64,000 nt of DNA. Origin: 66-474 sp035281745 (lineage in GTDB: Bacteria > Pseudomonadota > Gammaproteobacteria > Xanthomonadales > Rhodanobacteraceae). Positions 1-9,665 of this stretch are shown in pieces. Where the stretch lies: assembly GCA_035281745.1 (NCBI GenBank), contig DATEDI010000040.1, positions 248,001-312,000 of the forward strand, read 5' to 3'. A program made the position numbers and the translations under genes. Each line of letters starts with the position of its first letter. Within the stretch, counting starts at the first letter, position 1. A model generated the notes under the pieces. It was not told the DNA's origin, searched no databases, and saw only the letters and a list, made by a program, of their open reading frames with translations.

Positions 1-2
1 TC

Positions 3-780
<778 letters not shown>

Positions 781-791
<11 letters not shown>

Positions 792-2133
792 GGTTTCCGC
801 GCCCGATCCTCGCCGCGTGCTGACGCCATCCGCGCTCAACCGGCTGGTGCGCGAACTGATCGAAGGCGCACTGCCGATGATCTGGATCGAAGGCGAGGTG
901 TGCAATTTCATGCGCGCCGGATCCGGGCATTGGTATTTCTCGCTCAAGGACGCCGGCGCCGAAGTGCGTTGCGCGATGTTCGCGCGCGAGAACGCGCGGC
1001 TGCGATTCCGGCCCGGCAACGGCACCCGGGTGCTGGCGCGCGCGCGGGTCAGCCTGTACGAAGCACGCGGCAGTTTCCAGTTGATCGTCGAGCAGATGGA
1101 AGACGCCGGCGAAGGCGCGCTGCGCCGCGCGTTCGAACAGCTCAAGGCGAAACTGCAGACGGAAGGTTTGTTCGACGAATCACGCAAGCGTGCGCTGCCC
1201 GCGTTTCCGCGCCGGATCGGCGTGATTACCTCGGCCAGCGGTGCGGCGATCCGCGACGTGCTGTCGGTGGCGCACAGGCGCTTCGCACTGACTGAAATCG
1301 AAGTGCTGCCGGTGCTGGTGCAAGGCATGGAAGCGCCCGGGCAGATCGCGACGATGCTGCGCAAGGCGGCGAACGCCGCCCGTTACGACTTGTTGCTGGT
1401 CACCCGCGGCGGCGGATCGCTGGAAGACCTCGCGGCGTTCAACGACGAAGCGGTTGCGCGGGCGATTGCCGACAGCCCGGTCCCGGTGGTGTCGGCGGTC
1501 GGGCACGAGGTCGATTTTTCGATCAGCGATTTCGTCGCCGACCTGCGCGCGCCGACGCCCTCCGCCGCGGCGGAGTTGATCCTGCCCGACGGCGATGCGC
1601 TGGCCCGGACGCTGGCGCACCTCGACAGCCGCCTGCGCACGGGTTGGCGGCGGCGCGCACAGGATCTGATGCAGCGGGTCGACCATCTCGCGGCGCGGCT
1701 GCACACGCAGCGGCCGCAGCAGCGTCTCGCGATGGGCCGCGAGCGTATGGCTGCGTTGCACGAGCGCTTGTTGCGCGCGCAGGCCCTCGCGCGCGAACGC
1801 GCGGCGACCCGCCTCGACCACGCCCGGATGCGACTGTTGTCTCGACATCCGCAAGCGCACCTGCAGCAACTGACGCAGCGCAATGCGGACCTGCAACGGC
1901 GGCTCCTTTCCGCGTGGAAATATTGCGGCGAGCGCCGTCGGCAGCGGCTGGCGGAACTTGCACGCGCCCTGCACGCGGTCAGCCCCCTCGATGTATTGAA
2001 GCGCGGCTATGCAATCCTGTTCGATGAATCCGGCAACGTGCTGCGCTCGGTGCAAAACGTGGCGTCCGCTGCACGCGTGCGTGCACGGCTTGCCGATGGC
2101 GAACTACCGCTGCACGTGGACGATCACGACTGA
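781..2133 (+). CDS. xseA: Exodeoxyribonuclease VII large subunit
   Basis: This is a 450-residue protein beginning MTIEVSAPDP at ATG 781. The frame stays open further upstream to an ATG at 727, but the family starts close to the OB fold (LNRLVRELIEGALP, WIEGEVCNF), so 781 is chosen. After the OB-fold domain (about residues 15-120) comes the XseA core with RRIGVITSASGAAIRDVL, TRGGGSLEDL, FNDEAVARAI and SAVGHEVDFSI, all typical of the large subunit. The C-terminal third is arginine-rich and probably coiled coil, as in other XseA proteins. With the small subunit XseB it forms exonuclease VII, which degrades single-stranded DNA from both ends. xseB is not in this window. The start overlaps the preceding phospholipase D-like gene by 11 nt, suggesting coupled translation. 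Confidence 0.96.
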
Positions 2134-2216
2134 TCGCATCCGCCGACATACACGGTTTCGATACGGTGCGCTCTCGACAATCTGCAGCCGGAATCACCTT
2201 TTCAGGACACATCACG

Positions 2217-3662
2217 ATGGCGAAGACGCCAAAACTCGAATCACGCTATCCCTATTACCTCGCCAACAAACCGGTGCACGCCAACACCGACTTGCCGGTG
2301 CTGGACAAATATTCCGGCAAGGTCGCGACGCGCGTCGCCATGGCGGACGCGAACGCGATCGAGCAGGCAATCGCCGCCGCCGCGAAAGCCGCCGCGCCCA
2401 TGGCCGCGATGAAGCCGTACCAGCGCCGCGCGGTGCTCGAACACTGCGTGGAAAGCATGCGCAGGCGCAAAGACGAACTCGCCTACGCGCTGTGCGTGGA
2501 GGCCGGCAAGCCGATCAAGGATTCGCAAGGTGAAGCCGAACGCCTGATCGACACTTTTCGCATCGCCGCCGACGAATCGACCCGCATCGATGGCGAAATC
2601 GTCAACCTTGAAATCTCCGAGCGCACAAAGGGCTATCGCGGCTTCGTCAAGCGCGTACCGCTGGGGCCTTGTTCGTTCATCACACCCTTCAATTTCCCGC
2701 TGAACCTCGTCGCGCACAAGGTCGCACCGGCAATCGCGGCAGGTTGTCCGTTCGTTCTGAAGCCGTCCGAGCGCACGCCGATCGGCGCGCTGATCATCGG
2801 CGAGGTGCTGGCCGGAACCGGGCTGCCGGACGGCGCGTTCTCGATCCTGCCCTGCCGGGTGCAAGACGCCGATCCCTTCATCGAGGACGAACGCCTGAAG
2901 CTGCTGTCGTTCACGGGTGGCCAGGTCGGCTGGGAATTGAAGGCGCGCGCGGGGAAAAAGAAAGTGGTGCTGGAACTCGGCGGCAACGCCGCGTGCATCG
3001 TCGACGCCGACCAGAAGCCGCGTTTCGACTTCGTGATCTCGCGGTTGGTCTCGGGCAGTTTCTACCAATCCGGACAAAGCTGCATCGGCGTGCAGCGCAT
3101 CCTGGTGCACACCTCGCTCTACGATGAGGTGAAAAAACGCTTCGTCACGGCAACAAAAAAACTGAAGGCCGGCGATCCGAAGGATCCGGAAACCTTCCTT
3201 GGGCCCATGATCGATGAAGCCGCCGCGCGACGGCTGGAAGGCTGGATCGCGGAAGCGAAGCAGGCCGGCGCGAAAATCCTGTGCGGCGGCAAGCGCAACG
3301 GCAGCATGCTGGACGCGACCGTGCTCGAAAACGTGCCGCACACGGCAAAGCTCAGTGGCATGGAAGCGTTCGGTCCGGTCGCGCTGCTCGAACCATTCGA
3401 CGATTTCGACGCGGCCCTCGCCGCCGTCAACGCATCCGACTACGGCCTGCAGGCGGGCGTGTTCACCGACAACCTCATGCACGCGATGCGCGCGTGGGAC
3501 GCGTTGGTCGAAGGCGGCGTGGTGGCCGGCGACATCCCGAGTTTCCGCGTGGACAATATGCCGTATGGCGGCGTGAAGCTATCCGGTTTCGGGCGCGAAG
3601 GCATTCGCTACGCGATCGAGGACATGACCGAGCGCCGGTTGCTGGTGATTCGCGATCCGTGA
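2217..3662 (+). CDS. NAD(P)+-dependent aldehyde dehydrogenase
   Basis: This 481-residue aldehyde dehydrogenase superfamily enzyme begins MAKTPKLESRYP. The ATG at 2217 was chosen because an upstream in-frame start adds only 17 residues unlike the family. Visible landmarks are the PFNFPLNLVAHKVAPA segment, the nucleotide-binding lysine in KPSERTP, the general-base glutamate in LELGGN and the catalytic cysteine in GQSCIGVQRI. The C-terminal FGPVALLEPF and PYGGVKLSGFGREG segments are also canonical. The cofactor-loop motif reads SFTGG rather than the more common FTGS. Members of this branch are annotated as succinate-semialdehyde, glyceraldehyde-3-phosphate (non-phosphorylating) or general aldehyde dehydrogenases. 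No pathway neighbour is present, so the substrate is unassigned. The gene converges on the EAL protein, with only 24 nt between the stops. Confidence 0.93.
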   Translation: MAKTPKLESRYPYYLANKPVHANTDLPVLDKYSGKVATRVAMADANAIEQAIAAAAKAAAPMAAMKPYQRRAVLEHCVESMRRRKDELAYALCVEAGKPIKDSQGEAERLIDTFRIAADESTRIDGEIVNLEISERTKGYRGFVKRVPLGPCSFITPFNFPLNLVAHKVAPAIAAGCPFVLKPSERTPIGALIIGEVLAGTGLPDGAFSILPCRVQDADPFIEDERLKLLSFTGGQVGWELKARAGKKKVVLELGGNAACIVDADQKPRFDFVISRLVSGSFYQSGQSCIGVQRILVHTSLYDEVKKRFVTATKKLKAGDPKDPETFLGPMIDEAAARRLEGWIAEAKQAGAKILCGGKRNGSMLDATVLENVPHTAKLSGMEAFGPVALLEPFDDFDAALAAVNASDYGLQAGVFTDNLMHAMRAWDALVEGGVVAGDIPSFRVDNMPYGGVKLSGFGREGIRYAIEDMTERRLLVIRDP

Positions 3663-3686
3663 ACGTTGCTGCGCCCAGCGCTCGCC

Positions 3687-6600
3687 TCAGCCGACGCTGC
3701 GCTGGCGCTGGCCTGCACGGGGACTGCCCGGCTGGCGCGGACCACCCGTTATTTGCCGTGCATACACCTGCTCGTCCAGCAACGCTTCGAATGCCTCGCG
3801 CGGCACGGGCCGCGCGATCAGGTAGCCCTGGAACGCGTCGCAGCCTTGCGCCATCAGGAAATTCCGCTGGGCCTCGGTTTCCACGCCTTCCGCGATCACG
3901 TCCAGCCCGAGCCCCCGACCCATCCCGATGATGGTTTGCGCGACCATCGCGTCGTTGCGATCCTCCGTCAGCCGGTCCACGAACGAACGGTCGATCTTCA
4001 ATTGATCCAGCGGCAGGCGCGTCAGATACGCAAGCGATGAATACCCGGTGCCGAAATCGTCCAGCGAAACCTTGACGCCGATCGCGCGCAATTCGGCCAG
4101 CTTCGCCGCGGTTTCGTGGAAGTCTTCCAGCACCGCCGTTTCGGTGATCTCCAGCTTGAGCCTCGACGCGACCGCGCCCGTGGTCGACAAGGCGCCACGC
4201 ACGCTGTCCACGAATCCGGCCTGCGCGAACTGCCGCGCGCTCACGTTCACCGCCAGCGACAGGTCGCGCAGCGAGGCTTGCGCGGACCACGCAACGAGGT
4301 AGGCGCAGGCACGTCGCAGCACCCAGTCGCCCAGCGGGAAAATCAACCCGTTGTCTTCGGCAATGGGAATGAAGACGTCCGGCGGCACGCGCTCGCCCGA
4401 AGGGCGCATCCAGCGCAGCAGGGCTTCGGCACCGATCACTTGCCCTGCGCGATCCACCTGCGCCTGCAAGTGCAGATCGAAGGTTTCGTCGATGATCGCG
4501 CGGCGCAGGTCCTGCACCAATTCTTCGTGGTGCACCAGCTCGGCGTGCATCGCAGGCTCGAACCGGCACACCTGATCGCGACCGGCAGCCTTGGCACGGT
4601 ACATCGCCAACTCGGCTTCCTTGAGTACGGATTCCGGCGTGCCATGACCCGGAACCAGTTCGGTCCAGCCGATGCTGATGCTGATCGTGACCGGCGTGTC
4701 GCCCCCCAGCTGGAACGGCTCCCGCAGCGCCTGACGCAGGCGTTCGGCCCAGACCCAGGCCTGCTTCGGGGTCGCGCTCGGCTGGTCGGCGCCGCAATCC
4801 GCCAGCAGCGCGAAAGTGCCGCCGCTGAAACGGCTCAACATGAAACGGTCGTCCTGCAAGTGACGGAGCCGTTGCGCGATCAGCGCCAGCAGCGCGTCGC
4901 CGGCTGCATGGCCGCGCAGGTCGTTCACCCGCTTGAAATGATCGAGGTCGAACATCAGCAGCGCACCGCCACGCGAGTCACCGTCTTCCAGCAAATGCTG
5001 CAGGCGTCCGTGCAGGAAGTGCCGGTTGGGCAGGTCCGTCAGCGAATCGAAGAACGTCATGTGATCGACGCTGGCATGCGCTTCACGCTCACTGGTCAAA
5101 TCGATCATCGAGCAGATGTAGTGCGTCGCATTGCCCGCGGCATCGGCGACCGCCGACACCACCGCGCGGACCACCTTGGGCTGGCCCTGCCTGACCTGGA
5201 TCCATTGCTCGCCCTGCCAGATTCCGTCGCGCCGGACCTGTTCCCACATGTGCTGGTGGAAAGGCTCGTCGTGGTGCCGCGAGCGCAGCAGCGAGAACGG
5301 CTGCCCGATCGCCTGATCGGGCTCGTAGCCGGTCAGCGACGCGAAGGCACCGTTGACGCGCTGGATCACCCTGTTGGGGTCCATCACCACCAGCGAAGCC
5401 TGGGACTGGAACGCGACCGCCGCCAACCGCAGCTCGCTTTCGGTGCGCTTGCGGTCGCTGATGTCCTGCGCGTACACGATCACGTATTGCGCCTCGCCAT
5501 TGGCGTCGTGCGTGATCGAGATATCCAGCAGCACGGGGAAACGCCGGCCGTCGCGCGTGACCTGCTCGGTTTCGGTCATCGCGTGGTCGAGCTTGTTGAT
5601 GTCGTGTCGCACCCGCTGCCGCTCGTCCAGCAAATCTTCCGGATACAGCGCATCGACCGGCATGCCCACCATTTCCTCGGGCGTATAGCCACGTTCCCGG
5701 GCGAAAGCGGGATTGGCCGCGGTGATGCATTTGCTGCGCGCGTCGAACATGGCGACGGCGAAGGTCGCATGCTGGAATGCGTGCGCCCACAGCCGCAGCC
5801 GCTCTTCCGTCTGCAGGCGTTCGCTGATGTCGCGCGCCGTGTTGAGTATGCCGCGCACTTCGCCATCGCTGGCGTACAGCGGCACCTTGATGATGTCCAG
5901 ATCCAGCGTATTGCCGCCGGGAAGTGCCAGCGGCAGCACCGCCCGCTGGCGCTGTCGCGAGTTCAGCACGGCAAGGTTCATGGTCCGCGACTCGCTGGTA
6001 AAGATGGTGTTCGCCGCATCCATCGCTTGCGCGGCGGTGTACCCGATCATCTTCTCGGACGGCATCCCGAACACGTGGTTCGCGCGGTCGTTGCACTTCA
6101 GCAACACACCATGGCGATCGGTCACCCACATCGCGTCGGGACTGGCATCGAACAGCGCGCGCAGGTTGCCCTGCTCCGCACCCAGTTCACGCGTGCGGCG
6201 GGCGACACTGCGACGCAGCATCCATACCCAAAGCGTCATCAGCGCGATCAGCGCCACGATCACGCCCGCGCCGATCCTGGCAGCCTTCAGGTACGGAACC
6301 AGAACCACCGGATGCTCCAGCCAGCGCGCGTGCAGCTTTGCGCGTTCCGCGGGGGTGATCCGCGCCATGCCGCGTTCCACCGCCTGCAGTACCGGCGCAT
6401 TGCCCTTGCGTACCGCACGATGGAGCTCACCGGTGTAGAGCACGAAAGCTTTGTAGAAGCGATCGAGCGCGGCGTCGCGGTACAGAAAATAGTTCGCCGG
6501 TCCCTCGTCCATGCAGAACATGCGCAGGTTCCCGCGCACCGCATCCTCCACGACCTGCTGATAGCGGGAATATTCGTGCAGATCCGTGAAACCCTGCGCT

Positions 6601-7052
6601 GCCAGCTTTTCCGCGCAGGCATCACCCTTCTTAACGCCGATCGGAAAGCCCCGCAAGGAGTCGAGATCGTGGATGCCGCGGATGCGACGGTCGACGAAGA
6701 TGCCGATGGGCAGCGTGGCGTAGGACGCAGAAAAATCGTAAAGCGATTCGCGCGAAGGCGTTCGGTAGATCAGGTCGATCACGTCGACCTTGCCGGTTTG
6801 CACGGCACGCTGCGCCGAAGCCCAATCCATCGGCATCAAATCCACCTTGATGCCGGTGTGTTCCTCGAACAGCCGCCACATGTCCACTTCGTAGCCCTGC
6901 AGCTGGCCGCCGGCATCGATGAACATGTAGGGGGGGTAATTGCCGTCGCCCGCCACCCGGATTCGTGCCGGCGGCGCAGCATCGGGCGCGCCGGTCGGCA
7001 CGACGGCCAACGCAAGCAGCACCGCAACAAGCCCTCGAATCATCCAGCCCAT
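3687..7052 (-). CDS. Membrane sensor with periplasmic solute-binding domain, three PAS domains, degenerate GGDEF and intact EAL domain
   Basis: This 1121-residue multidomain protein probably hydrolyses cyclic di-GMP. The start is ATG 7052 (MGWMIRGL), preceded by a GGGAG ribosome-binding site; the frame is open 84 codons further up but that stretch looks non-coding. In order: N-terminal signal/anchor (1-20); a bacterial family-3 solute-binding domain (about 30-250, with GNYPPYMFID and GYEVDMWRLF); a membrane helix (259-279); three PAS domains (about 295-410, 425-535, 545-655); GGDEF domain (665-835); EAL domain (848-1105). The GGDEF signature has become SGGTF (743-747), although FDLDHFKRVND remains, so cyclase activity is unlikely. 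The EAL domain keeps EALLRW (876-881), DDFGTGYSS, KIDRSF and AEGVET, so phosphodiesterase activity is expected. The periplasmic domain would let an external small ligand (amino-acid-like in known relatives) control c-di-GMP turnover. Confidence 0.92.
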   Translation of the reverse strand: MGWMIRGLVAVLLALAVVPTGAPDAAPPARIRVAGDGNYPPYMFIDAGGQLQGYEVDMWRLFEEHTGIKVDLMPMDWASAQRAVQTGKVDVIDLIYRTPSRESLYDFSASYATLPIGIFVDRRIRGIHDLDSLRGFPIGVKKGDACAEKLAAQGFTDLHEYSRYQQVVEDAVRGNLRMFCMDEGPANYFLYRDAALDRFYKAFVLYTGELHRAVRKGNAPVLQAVERGMARITPAERAKLHARWLEHPVVLVPYLKAARIGAGVIVALIALMTLWVWMLRRSVARRTRELGAEQGNLRALFDASPDAMWVTDRHGVLLKCNDRANHVFGMPSEKMIGYTAAQAMDAANTIFTSESRTMNLAVLNSRQRQRAVLPLALPGGNTLDLDIIKVPLYASDGEVRGILNTARDISERLQTEERLRLWAHAFQHATFAVAMFDARSKCITAANPAFARERGYTPEEMVGMPVDALYPEDLLDERQRVRHDINKLDHAMTETEQVTRDGRRFPVLLDISITHDANGEAQYVIVYAQDISDRKRTESELRLAAVAFQSQASLVVMDPNRVIQRVNGAFASLTGYEPDQAIGQPFSLLRSRHHDEPFHQHMWEQVRRDGIWQGEQWIQVRQGQPKVVRAVVSAVADAAGNATHYICSMIDLTSEREAHASVDHMTFFDSLTDLPNRHFLHGRLQHLLEDGDSRGGALLMFDLDHFKRVNDLRGHAAGDALLALIAQRLRHLQDDRFMLSRFSGGTFALLADCGADQPSATPKQAWVWAERLRQALREPFQLGGDTPVTISISIGWTELVPGHGTPESVLKEAELAMYRAKAAGRDQVCRFEPAMHAELVHHEELVQDLRRAIIDETFDLHLQAQVDRAGQVIGAEALLRWMRPSGERVPPDVFIPIAEDNGLIFPLGDWVLRRACAYLVAWSAQASLRDLSLAVNVSARQFAQAGFVDSVRGALSTTGAVASRLKLEITETAVLEDFHETAAKLAELRAIGVKVSLDDFGTGYSSLAYLTRLPLDQLKIDRSFVDRLTEDRNDAMVAQTIIGMGRGLGLDVIAEGVETEAQRNFLMAQGCDAFQGYLIARPVPREAFEALLDEQVYARQITGGPRQPGSPRAGQRQRSVG

Positions 7053-7396
7053 GTAACCGGAACTCCCTGTGTCCGTGCCAACCCATCGCGCGCAACGCGC
7101 CCCAACCCGACGGCTTCTGCACTCCTGCACAAGCAATGCCAACCCGCCGCTTTCTGCCAGAACCAGTCCGCCTGAATCGCCGGCCCGCCTGCACTGCTGT
7201 ATCGGCCGATTCCGGGAATCATTGATGGTTGGCGAGTCCGGTCGCGGGGCCTGGCGCCGACGGCTCTCACGGAGGTGGTGCAACCGCTTGATTGAAAGAC
7301 TCATTTTTTTCGTTCGCAGCGATTGGCGACTCTCCGCGTCAGCCCGGACCGGCGCGCCTGCTTTGAACCCGCCCGCCCCACCCCCACTTCAAGGCC
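7053..7396. other. Divergent intergenic region between the EAL sensor and the ABC exporter
   Basis: These 344 nt separate two divergent genes and should hold both promoters. On the minus strand the first 250 nt are an open frame continuous with the EAL gene, but its translation (rich in arginine, with no domain or hydrophobic segment) looks like GC-rich noise. A T-rich run near 7303-7311 is the only strong composition change. No palindrome, terminator or convincing promoter hexamer pair was recognised. Confidence 0.4.
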
Positions 7397-9172
7397 ATGA
7401 TCCGAGCCAGCGAATCCGAATCTCCGCGCCCTACCCGCCAGCTCGCAGCGCTGGGTGCGCTGTGGCCGTACATGCGCCGGCACCGCACGCTTGCCGCGGG
7501 CTGGCTGTTTTTCCTGGCGCTGTCCTCGGGCGCGACGCTGGCGCTGCCGGTGGCGGTGAGGCACATGATCGATCGGGGTTTCGCCAGCCACGACGCCGCG
7601 CTGGTGAACGGCACCTTCCTGCTGCTGTTCCTGCTGGCGCTGGTGCTGGCGATCGCCACCGCGGCGCGCTATTTCTGCATCAGCCTGCTGGGTGAGCGCG
7701 CCATCGCGGCGCTGCGCGAGATTCTGTACTCGCACCTGATCCGGCTGGACGTCGCGTTCTACGAAAAAACCCGCGTCGGCGAACTGATCTCGCGCCTCGG
7801 CACCGATACGGAAGTCGTGCAGACACTGATCGGTTCCAGCATCTCGATCGCGCTGCGCAGCGTGGTGATGGTGATCGGCGCGGCCGCGCTGATGGTCTGG
7901 ACCAGCCCGCGATTGGCCGGCCTGACCGCGCTGGTGATCCCCGCGGTGATCCTGCCAATCGCGCTGTACGGGCGGAAGCTGACCAAACTCTCGCGCACCA
8001 ACCAGGATCGCATTGCCGACACCAGCGCGATCGCCAATGAAACCCTGAACGCGGTGCACGCGGTGAAGGCGTATGCGCGCGAGAGCATCGAAAGCACGCG
8101 CTATGCCGACGCCGTCCGGCGTGCGCTGCGGGCGGCGCAGAAGCGCATCGCCGCGCGTGCGGTCCTGACCGGCGGCGTGATCGTGCTGATCTTCGGCGCC
8201 ATCACGCTGGTGCTGTGGGCCGGTGCGCGGGACGTGCTGGCCGGGTCCATGGATGCGGGCCTGCTGAGCCAGTTCGTGTTGTACGCCGTGATGGCGGCGG
8301 GTTCGGTGGGCGCGCTGGGCGGCGTGTGGGGCGACGTGTTGCGGGCGGCGGGGTCGATGGGCCGGATCAGTGAGTTGCTGGACGAGCGCGCGTCGATCGC
8401 CGATCCCGCGCAACCAACGCCGCCGCCGCAACCCTCGCACGGCGCGATCGCGTTCGAACACGTGGAATTCCGGTACCCGTCGCGGCCCGACACCCCCGCG
8501 TTGCACGACTTCACCTTGCACGTCCACCCGGGCGAAACCGTGGCGCTGGTCGGGCCGTCCGGCGCGGGCAAGAGCACCGTCTTCAACCTGCTGCTGCGCT
8601 TCCACGATCCGCAGCGCGGGCGCATCACCCTGGACGGCGTGGACCTGCGGGCGTTGGAACTCGATGAATTGCGCGGCGCCCTCGCGCTGGTGCCACAGGA
8701 AACGGTGATATTCGGCGCCAGCGCCGCCGACAACATCCGCTTCGGACGGGCCGATGCAACCGACCATGCGGTGCAGGCAGCGGCCCGCGACGCGGAAGCA
8801 TTCGGTTTCCTGAGCGAACAACCCGAAGGTTTCGACACCCAGCTCGGTGAGCGCGGCGTACGGCTTTCGGGCGGCCAGCGTCAACGCATCGCGATTGCCC
8901 GGGCGATCCTGAAGGACGCGCCGGTGCTGCTGCTGGACGAGGCGACTTCAAGCCTGGATGCGCAATCGGAGGCCGCGATCCAGGCCGCGCTGGAACGCGC
9001 CGGCCGCGGTCGCACCACGTTGGTGATCGCGCACCGGCTCGCCACCGTGCAGCGCGCCGATCGCATCGTGGTGATGGACCAGGGCCGGATCGTGGCCGAC
9101 GGCAGCCACGACGCACTATTGCGCGAGGGCGGCCTTTACGCGGAGTTGGCACGGCTGCAGTTCGCGGCTTAG
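7397..9172 (+). CDS. ABC exporter, fused permease and ATPase (MsbA/LmrA type)
   Basis: This is a 591-residue half-transporter with membrane and nucleotide-binding domains in one chain. The first ~320 residues are the ABC type-1 membrane domain with several hydrophobic helices (GWLFFLALSSGATLAL, VNGTFLLLFLLALVLAIATA, SIALRSVVMVIGAAALMV). The ATPase domain starts near residue 350 and has Walker A GPSGAGKST, the Q-loop LVPQETVIFG, the signature LSGGQRQRIAIARA, Walker B VLLLDEATSSLD and the switch histidine in VIAHRLATV. Such proteins work as homodimers exporting lipids, lipid A or drugs across the inner membrane. The family is usually annotated MsbA-like or multidrug exporter, and no neighbour decides the substrate. 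A solitary copy of the twin-palindrome repeat begins at its stop codon. Confidence 0.93.
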   Translation: MIRASESESPRPTRQLAALGALWPYMRRHRTLAAGWLFFLALSSGATLALPVAVRHMIDRGFASHDAALVNGTFLLLFLLALVLAIATAARYFCISLLGERAIAALREILYSHLIRLDVAFYEKTRVGELISRLGTDTEVVQTLIGSSISIALRSVVMVIGAAALMVWTSPRLAGLTALVIPAVILPIALYGRKLTKLSRTNQDRIADTSAIANETLNAVHAVKAYARESIESTRYADAVRRALRAAQKRIAARAVLTGGVIVLIFGAITLVLWAGARDVLAGSMDAGLLSQFVLYAVMAAGSVGALGGVWGDVLRAAGSMGRISELLDERASIADPAQPTPPPQPSHGAIAFEHVEFRYPSRPDTPALHDFTLHVHPGETVALVGPSGAGKSTVFNLLLRFHDPQRGRITLDGVDLRALELDELRGALALVPQETVIFGASAADNIRFGRADATDHAVQAAARDAEAFGFLSEQPEGFDTQLGERGVRLSGGQRQRIAIARAILKDAPVLLLDEATSSLDAQSEAAIQAALERAGRGRTTLVIAHRLATVQRADRIVVMDQGRIVADGSHDALLREGGLYAELARLQFAA

Positions 9173-9300
9173 ACGACCCTGATCGCCGCTCCATGAAGCG
9201 GATTGGTCAGCGAAGCCGTCTCCGTTTTCCCGAAACTCCAGAACGGCCCTCCATGGCCTGACTTTCCACCAACAGCCGCTTCGACAGGCTGTTGAGGTGC
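9171..9300 (+). repeat. Solitary copy of the twin-palindrome repeat family
   Basis: This is a degenerate left palindrome (GACGACCCTGATCGC, from about 9172) followed 74 nt later by the right block AGAACGGCCCTCCATGGCC and TGACTTTCC. It ends in a hairpin, AACAGCC ... GGCTGTT, around the conserved CTTCGA. The same order and spacing recur near 32062, 63522 and four times in 26820-27223. It overlaps the last bases of the ABC exporter and fills the gap to the convergent cold-shock gene. The terminal hairpin might stop transcription, but no U tract follows. Confidence 0.75.
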
Positions 9301-9322
9301 CGGCTTCGGGAACTTCAGCGGG

Positions 9323-9556
9323 TCACGCCGCGGGCGCAGCCGATACGGCCTCGCCTTCGGCGGTCACGTCCGAAGCCTGCATGCCCTTGGGGCCTTGCAC
9401 GACTTCAAACTTCACGCGCTGGCCTTCCTTCAGGCTGCGAAATCCCTGCGCACGGATGGCCGAAAAATGCACGAATACGTCCGCACCGCCGCCGTCGGGC
9501 GTGATGAAACCAAAGCCCTTGGCATCGTTGAACCACTTCACCGTACCCACTGACAT
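9323..9556 (-). CDS. Cold-shock domain protein (CspA family)
   Basis: This 77-residue protein starts MSVGTVKWFNDAKGFGFI. ATG 9556 is chosen because a GAGGGG ribosome-binding site lies about 7 nt upstream and family members begin here. It has both RNA-binding motifs of the cold-shock fold, KGFGFI (RNP1) and DVFVHFSAI (RNP2-like). A short alanine-rich tail after DVTAEGEAVSAAPAA is longer than in E. coli CspA. Cold-shock proteins bind single-stranded RNA and melt secondary structure, acting as RNA chaperones during cold or growth transitions. The ~100 nt upstream is GC-rich, without a recognised long cold-shock leader, so cold induction cannot be claimed from the sequence. Confidence 0.95.
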   Translation of the reverse strand: MSVGTVKWFNDAKGFGFITPDGGGADVFVHFSAIRAQGFRSLKEGQRVKFEVVQGPKGMQASDVTAEGEAVSAAPAA

Positions 9557-9665
9557 TTGGAAAACCCCTCTTCGCAACGATCCATATCGCGGCACGCAAC
9601 CGCCGCGGGAATGAGTATCAGGCGGACCCCTGCCGTGCGCAAGCCTGTTTTGTGACGTGCGTCGC

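Noticed and set aside
4116..7175. A 1019-codon open frame on the plus strand across the EAL sensor.
   Set aside because: It is antisense to a gene with clear domains, has no recognisable domain, and is rich in Arg, His and Gln as expected for an antisense frame in GC-rich DNA.
7053..7304. An 84-codon N-terminal extension of the EAL sensor.
   Set aside because: It would bury the signal/anchor helix, and ATG 7052 has a proper ribosome-binding site.
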